A stretch of DNA of 64,000 nucleotides from Haliclona indistincta (lineage: Eukaryota > Porifera > Demospongiae > Haplosclerida > Chalinidae), in the NCBI GenBank assembly GCA_964017065.1, contig OZ024786.1:15424637-15488636 (forward strand), given 5' to 3'. Positions 38,050-47,000 of the stretch are shown in pieces (the stretch's first letter is position 1; each line of letters opens with the position of its first letter). The position numbers and the translations under genes are program-made. The notes under the pieces were generated by a model that was given only the letters and a program-made list of their open reading frames with translations, was not told the origin of the DNA and searched no databases.

Positions 38050-41000
38050 CTAGCTCCTCGTCTCATTATAGCTGCTGTATATAGGCAACTGAACGAGAAA
38101 ATGACTGTGAGCTATTTAATATTGTCATGACAACTGTTACATGTGCTCTCTGATTTAGTTGCTATGGACTAAAGACCTAAAGATGAATACAGTACATGTA
38201 CGAGATGTATGTCGTGCATTATGGCATGTAAAGGAACATGATAACAATGGAGAGGTCTTTAACTTAGCGGACAAGGGCAATACTAGTGAGTTGATGATTC
38301 ACACATGAAATACTGTACTGGCTTGGTGCTATTGGGCACATGAAATACTGTACTGGCATGGTGCTATTGGGCACATGAAATACTGTACTGGCTTGGTGCT
38401 ATTAGGCACATGAAATACTGTACTGGCTTGGTGCTATTAGGCACATGAAATACTGTACTGGCTTGGTGCTATTAGGCACATGAAATACTGTACTGGCTTG
38501 GTGCTATTAGGCACATGTACTTATGTTTCCATAGCTACGCTTATAAACTAATATAAAGAGATGCGCGTAATAAAATTAATTATAAAGAGCCCTTTTTTCA
38601 ATGCAAGTATATTGCAGCAAAATATGTGCTTAACGTACAATGTGTGTCTATAAGCTGCGTCTAATAACACGCCTGTATTGTGTTTATGCATGATTGTATG
38701 AAAACACACATTGCTGTCATATTTTCTCTGCATGTTAGTTTATTTTCCCACACTCTTATTGCACTTCTATCAATGCATGTTCGTAGTAACATATTATTGT
38801 TTATTTTCATCATTGTTTGTAGCTCAGGGTATCGTGTCATCACTGGTGTCTACACTGTTTGATATATCTCATGGTTACCATGGCGCTGTGATCAGTAACA
38901 TTGCTAGACTACACATGAGTGATGCTGTGGATGAGAGCAATGACAAGCATCTGACGCCATGGTCTGAAGCTTGTCTAGCTGATGGTATTACCAACACACC
39001 TCTCAGTCCATATATTGATAAGGTAATAACTAATACATGGTTACATGGGCTAGCCTCGCCTCCAGGCCACTTTATTTAGTGACCTGGTGGTACTGAGTGT
39101 ATAGTCTCGTCCCCAGACCACACCCCTCGCTTATTGCTCGTGAGAGGGTCTGGTGACTTTAGTCGATTTTCTTGGGCCAGGAAGTAATATCTTCCCTGGA
39201 ATGTCTGGGAAAGAATCTGATTGGTCAGAAGGCCAACTGTTACGTAATACAAACCACATCGATAGAATGATGGCGTTGAAGATACCTAGATATGACTGTA
39301 GTCTTTTGGCTGACGTTCTCGACCGTATACAATCAGAGCTGCATTTGTCAGCATCGGTTGTGAAAGTCCGGCCGACGATCAGCGTCTTGCAATTACTGAG
39401 TTTAATTTGTCAAAGCAGGGAAAGACGTTTTCGTCTGCCTCCCGACTGGAGAAGGCAAGAGTCTGTGTTTTGTTACTCTGCCTGCTGTCTAGACGTCTTT
39501 GCCTTCGTGGATTGTCTCCCTCGTCTAACGTGCAACTACATACGATACCAGACACTAGTGTGTAGCAGCCATTTACTTGTACGGATTCATTAGTGTTACG
39601 TAACTCTCGTACACGAAAAGCCCAAGAAAGTGCAACTAAAGTCACCAGACCCTCTCACGAGCAATAAGCGAGGGGTGTGGTCTGGGGACGAGACTACTGA
39701 GTGCATACGCATGCGCGAAGATTTTCCATTAAATTAGGCCATAAATTGATAAAGTTAGCAAGCGGAGTAGTATACGAATCTGGTGTACGGAAACAAAAAC
39801 TTGATTGTCAGCTATTCAGGCTATCTATGACGCTACTGCTTCACTCACAAGTATTTACTACCACCTATTCTCATTAAAACAGCTGCAGCAGATATATGGC
39901 CTTAGTTTGTTGTGCTTGAGCATTGTTTGTAGCTTTCCCGGAGTAGGAGAGAGTGCACCAGAAGCCTTCTTGTGTAGCTTAAACTAGCCATTCATTGCTA
40001 TTGATCGCTGTTTCAGTAGGAAGATGAAACGGACATATCTCGATAGAATGCGTTAAAATGTGCCAATCTTTCGCGATGCTTTACTGATTACCCTAGTTAT
40101 TAATAGTTATTGGAGCATGCGCAGACAGTCTGGACCATGTCATCCAAATGAGGCGTGCATCAAACTTTACGCTTTTTCATAATTGCTGGAAGAAGTAATA
40201 AACCCACTATACTCAGCTCTAATATGAATCAGCTATACTCAGCTCTAATATGAACCAGCTATACTCAGCTCTAATATGAACCAGCTATACTCAGCTCTAA
40301 TATGAACCAGCTATATTCAGCTCTAATATGAACCAGCTATACTCAGCTCTAATATGAACCAGCTATATTCAGCTCTAATATGAACCAGCTATATTCAGCT
40401 CTAATATGAACCAGCTATATTAAGCTCTAATATGAACCAGCTCTAGTATGAACCAGCTATATTCAGCTCTAGTATGAACCAGCTATACTCAGCTCTAATA
40501 TGAACCAGCTATATTCAGCTCTAATATGAACCAGCTATACTCAGCTCTAATATGAACCAGCTATATTCAGCTCTAATATGAACCAGCTATATTCAGCTCT
40601 AATATGAACCAGCTATACTCAGCTCTAATATGAACCAGCTATATTCAGCTCTAATATGAACCAGCTATACTCAGCTCTAATATGAACCAGCTATATTCAG
40701 CTCTAATATGAAGCAGCTATATTCAGCTCTAATATGAACCAGCTATATTCAGCTCTAATATGAACCAACTATACTCAGCTCTAATATGAACCAGCTATAC
40801 TCAGCTCTAATATGAACCAGCTATACTCAGCTCTAATATGAACCAGCTATAGTCAGCTCTAATATGAACCAGCTATATTCAGCTCTAATATGAACCAGCT
40901 ATATTCAGCTCTAATATGAACCAGCTATATTCAGCTCTAATATGAACCAGCTATATTCAGCTCTAATATGAACCAGCTATATTCAGCTCTAATATGAACC

Positions 41001-44000
41001 AGCTATATTCAGCTCTAATATGAACCAGCTATATTCAGCTCTAATATGAACCAGCTATATTCAGCTCTAATATGAACCAGCTATATTCAGCTCTAATATG
41101 AACCAGCTATATTCAGCTCTAATATGAACCAGCTATATTCAGCTCTAATATGAACCAGCTATATTCAGCTCTAATATGAACCAGCTATATTCAGCTCTAA
41201 TATGAACCAGCTATATTCAGCTCTAATATGAACCAGCTATATTCAGCTCTAATATGAACCAGCTATATTCAGCTCTAATATGAACCAGCTATATTCAGCT
41301 CTAATATGAACCAGCTATATTCAGCTCTAATATGAACCAGCTATATTCAGCTCTAATATGAACCAGCTATATTCAGCTCTAATATGAACCAGCTATATTC
41401 AGCTCTAATATGAACCAGCTATATTCAGCTCTAATATGAACCAGCTATATTCAGCTCTAATATGAACCAGCTATATTCAGCTCTAATATGAACCAGCTAT
41501 ATTCAGCTCTAATATGAACCAGCTATAGTCAGCTCTAATATGAACCAGCTATACTCAGCTCTAATATGAACCAGCTATATTCAGCTCTAATATGAACCAG
41601 CTATATTCAGCTCTAATATGAACCAGCTATATTCAGCTCTAATATGAACCAGCTATATTCAGCTCTAATATGAACCAGCTATAGTCAGCTCTAATATGAA
41701 CCAGCTATATTCAGCTCTAATATGAACCAGCTATATTCAGCTCTAATATGAACCAGCTATATTCAGCTCTAATATGAACCAGCTATATTCAGCTCTAATA
41801 TGAACCAGCTATAGTCAGCTCTAATATGAACCAGCTATATTCAGCTCTAATATGAACCAGCTATATTCAGCTCTAATATGAACCAGCTATATTCAGCTCT
41901 AATATGAACCAGCTATAGTCAGCTCTAATATGAACCAGCTATATTCAGCTCTAATATGAACCAGCTATATTCAGCTCTAATATGAACCAGCTATATTCAG
42001 CTCTAATATGAACCAGCTATATTCAGCTCTAATATGAACCAGCTATATTCAGCTCTAATATGAACCAGCTATATTCAGCTCTAATATGAACCAGCTATAT
42101 TCAGCTCTAATATGAACCAGCTATATTCAGCTCTAATATGAACCAGCTATAGTCAGCTCTAATATGAACCAGCTATATTCAGCTCTAATATGAACCAGCT
42201 ATATTCAGCTCTAATATGAACCAGCTATATTCAGCTCTAATATGAACCAGCTATAGTCAGCTCTAATATGAACCAGCTATATTCAGCTCTAATATGAACC
42301 AGCTATATTCAGCTCTAATATGAACCAGCTATATTCAGCTCTAATATGAACCAGCTATATTCAGCTCTAATATGAACCAGCTATATTCAGCTCTAATATG
42401 AACCAGCTATATTCAGCTCTAATATGAACCAGCTATATTCAGCTCTAATATGAACCAGCTATATTCAGCTCTAATATGAACCAGCTATAGTCAGCTCTAA
42501 TATGAACCAGCTATACTCAGCTCTAATATGAACCAGCTATATTCAGCTCTAATATGAACCAGCTATATTCAGCTCTAATATGAACCAGCTATATTCAGCT
42601 CTAATATGAACCAGCTATATTCAGCTCTAATATGAACCAGCTATATTCAGCTCTAATATGAACCAGCTATACTCAGCTCTAATATGAACCAGCTATACTC
42701 AGCTCTAGTATGAACCAGCTATATTCAGCTCTAATATGAACCAGCTATATTCAGCTCTAATATGAACCAGCTATACTCAGCTCTAATATGAACCAGCTAT
42801 ACTCAGCTCTAATATGAATCAGCTATATTCAGCTCTAGTATGAACCAGCTATATTCAGCTCTAATATGAACCAGCTATACTCAGCTCTAATATGAAGCAG
42901 CTATATTCAGCTCTAATATGAACCAGCTATATTCAGCTCTAGTATGAACCAGCTATATTCAGCTCTAATATGAAGCAGCTATATTCAGCTCTAATATGAA
43001 CCAGCTATATTCAGCTCTAATATGAACCAACTATACTCAGCTCTAATATGAACCAGCTATACTCAGCTCTAATATGAACCAGCTATATTCAGCTCTAATA
43101 TGAACCAGCTATAGTCAGCTCTAATATGAACCAGCTATACTCAGCTCTAATATGAACCAGCTATAGTCAGCTCTAATATGAACCAGCTATACTCAGCTCT
43201 AATATGAACCAGCTATATTCAGCTCTAATATGTGTAGCGTTCGAGGGTTCGGTATATAACTGAACTAGACTCGGTAACATAATAGTGATCTTATATTCAC
43301 AATAAGTACAGCATTTAAATCCTACAGTCCATCTAGCAATAGTGGGACATGGCAGAGTAATTAACACATAATACAATAACATAACACTACATCTCCCTCT
43401 CTTCAAATGTCAGTGTTCTACAAATGGTGCGAAGCGAGTTGGTCGGACTGAAGGTCGAGTGCTTCTACGAATCTCTTCTTTCTGTGGTGAGTTCGTTGGT
43501 GGTTGTTCCTGTTCATGTTGTGTCGGCATTTCCGTTGGTAGTTGGATGAGGTCTCTTCTATTTCGTCTTAGTTCTGATCCTTCTTCTGTAGTCACTGTTA
43601 GGGAACGAGGGGCTACTTCTTCATGTACTGTTCCTTCCATCTGTCTTGCTGGGATCCATACTTTGGTTCCTGGTTGTACTGCTGGTAGTGGTCTCGTTCC
43701 ATGATGTTTATCAAAGTTGTGCTTCTGTCTGAGTTTCTCTCGCTCATCTCTGGTTTTGACTGTCTTTTGATCTGGAACTTGAGGGACTCTCTGTTTGCGG
43801 GTTGTGGGAAGTGTTGTTCGCAACATACGATTCATCAGAAGCTCAGCTGGGCTGTATTGTCCTCCTTGTATAGGTGTAGTTCTGTATGCCAGAATTGCCA
43901 GGTATGGATCATCGTTTTTCTTCAGCATCTCTTTGATTATTTTCACGGCTCGCTCAGCTTCACCATTACTTTGTGGAAAGTATGGACTGCTTGTCTCGTG

Positions 44001-47000
44001 TTGAAACTGGTACTCCTTGGAGAATTCTTCATAAGCGTCTGAAGTATACTGTGGACCGTTATCAGAGATGACCAGTTCCGGAATTCCATGTCTTGCGAAT
44101 ATGCTTTTTGTGTGTCGGATTACTTCCTGTGCTGTAGTTTGGTTGAGCAAGGCACTTTCGATGAACCTGGAGTAGTAGTCGACAATAAGTAGATAGCTGT
44201 GATTCTTCCACTCAAACAGATCTGTTCCGACTTTCTGCCATGGGAGTTCAGGAAGTTCCGATGGTATTAGTGGTTCCGCTCTTTGTTGCTGATGAATGCA
44301 GCAGGTCCTGCAGGCCTTGACCAGCTCCTCAAGTTGTGTTGAAAGACCTGGCCACCATACTGATTGTCTGGCTCTTTCGCGACATTTGTTGATCCCTTGG
44401 TGTCCTGATGTATGTATCCTCTCCAGTAGTTCTTTCTGTAGTGACTTTGGGATAACAATGCGGCTTCCTCTCATGAGTATTCCATCGACAATAGAGAACT
44501 CAGCTGCAAGGGGTAGATAGGGCAAAACTGTGAATGGTGCAGATTTCTTGTCTGGCCAAGAAGTAAGACAGTAGGTAGAGACTAGCTGACATGTTTCGTC
44601 TCTTTGCTGAGATTCCTTGATCTGTTTCATTCTCCTCTCTGTTGCTGGTAGACTCTGCATCACCAATTTCACATAAGCATCACATTCTTGCTCTAGGTCA
44701 TCTTCTGTATTTGGGAGGCTCTTGGCTGTCGATCTAGAGAGTGTGTCTGCTGTTGTCAACGTCTTGCCAGGCACATGGGAAATAGTGAAGTTGTACCGCA
44801 TCATCCGAAGTCGAAATCGCTGCACTCTGATGGGTACTTGCTCTAGCTCTTTGGTGCTGAACAGTGGCACTAGAGGCTTGTGGTCGGTCCAGATGTGGAA
44901 CTTCAGTCCAATCAGGTAGTCAGACAGACGTTCACATGCCCATGTGAACGCAAGAGCTTCTTTCTCAATCTGAGCATATCTTTGTTCTGTCTGTGTCATT
45001 GATCTTGAGATGAATGCAACTGGCTTGTACTCCTCTTCTTGGTGGCTCTTCTGTAACAAAACTGCACCAAGACCAAAGGACGAAGCATCGGCTGAAACAA
45101 CTGTGTGGTGATTAGGATCAAAAAGAGTGAGTACTGGGCTCTTTGTCAGTAGCTTTTTGGTTTCTTCAAATGCTTTTTGCTGTGCGTCTCCCCATATCCA
45201 TGTGTTCTTTTTCATCAGCAGCTCTCGCATCGGCTGTGTGACTTCGGCAAGGTTAGGGGCGAATTTGCTGAGATGGTTGACCATTCCTAGGTAGCGTCGC
45301 AAATCTCCAACATTGGCCGGTGTCTGGATGTCTAGGATTGCTTGGACTTTGTCCGGGTCTGGTCTGATCCCATCACTGTCAATGATGTGTCCTAAAAACT
45401 TGAGAGATGTCTGGGCGAATTGGCACTTCTCCTTGTTTAGTGTCATTCCAGCATCTTGCAATCGGTTGAGGACGTCTCTCAGATGTACGTCATGTTCCTC
45501 TCGTGTCTTCCCATGAATCAAGATGTCGTCCATCATACACACGACCCCTGGTATATCTGTAAGGATATCAGACATTCTTCTTTGAAAGTGTTCTGGTGCT
45601 GAAGAAATTCCAAATGGAAGACGATGGAAACAATAACGCCCAAAAGGGGTGATGAAGGTAGTGAGCTTTGCTGATTCTGGTGAAAGGGGTATCTGCCAAA
45701 AACCTGAGTTGGCGTCGAGCTTGCTCATTACTTTAGCTCCAGTTAGCTGTGCTAAAACTTGATCAACTACTGGTAGTGGGTGAAGTTCTCGTTTCACACT
45801 CTGGTTCAGTCTGCTCAGGTCAACACAGATTCGAACTTTTCCTTTTTCTTTAGGTACTACCACCATCCCAGCGCACCAATCTGTAGGCTCTTCAACCTTC
45901 TTGATTACCCCCAGTGATTCCATCCGCTGGAGTTCTTCTTTGACAGCCGGAAGGAGTGGAACTGCAACTCTTCTGGGCGTAGATATTGCGAATGGCTTGG
46001 CTCCCGGTTCGAGCTGGATGTTGTAGTCTCCTTGTAGTTCTCCTAGACCACTGAATAGCTTAGGGAACTGTGTGAATGGATTGAGTTCCTGTTCGTTCAC
46101 TGCGTCGATGCGACTGATGAGGTTCAGATGCTCAATGGCTGGTTTTCCGAGTAGAGACCTTGTCAACCCTCGCACAATGTAGATGGGTTCTTGTACTTGG
46201 TTAGATTGGCTCTTGATTTGAGCTGTCAGCATTCCTCTGACTGACAATGAGTGGGTGTCTGGGCACTTGAGATTCCTGTCTGATGGTTGAAGTGGAGGCT
46301 TGCCTATCTTCTTCCAAACTTGCTCAGAGATTAATGATACGTCTGCTCCTGTGTCGATACAGAACTTGACTGGCTTGTTGTTGAGCTGTAGAATTATCGT
46401 CCAGCGTTCGTCGTAGTTGTCGGTTGCCACTGCTCCTAGAAAGGCGTCAGGTACTATCATTTCTTGGATGGCAGAAACTTTGGCTGTTCGCTTCTCTGGC
46501 TGGGCAGTATTGCCTGTCATGCTTTGGTGCCCTTCCACACCATGGGCAATTCTCTTCTCTGTTGCTTCTATCTCGTGGAGCTCTGTCCTTGTGCACTGCT
46601 GCTACTGTATCGTCACCTCCTGATCCTCTAAGTGTAGACTGCTGCTGTCTAATGACTTCTTTTTGTCTGACTTGTGTAACCGCTGTCTCGAGTGTGAGCT
46701 CTCTATCCAACTGCAGCTTCTCGGATAGTTTAGCATCGCAGATCCCAACGACAATTCGATCCCTGATCATTTCATCTCTCAATCCTTTGTAGTCACAGTG
46801 TTCCACCAGAGTGTAGAGTGATGTGACGAATGAGTCCACGGGCTCGCCTGGTTGCTGTTTCCTGGAGTTGAACATTGCTCGTTCGTAGATGACGTTCCGT
46901 TTTGGTATGAAGTGTTCGTTAAACTTCTTCTTGACTGATTCATATGATTTCTCATTCTCTCCTTTGTCCGCATTGAATGTGAAAGATTGGAGAATATCGT

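Noticed and set aside
39153..39645. A 146-codon plus-strand frame and an 88-codon minus-strand frame
   Set aside because: Both run into the TIRs of the element at 39,104-39,694 and show no transposase motif.
40200..43232. Regular 26-bp repeats as a possible CRISPR-like array
   Set aside because: Units are directly adjacent with no spacers, there are no cas genes, and the DNA is clearly eukaryotic.
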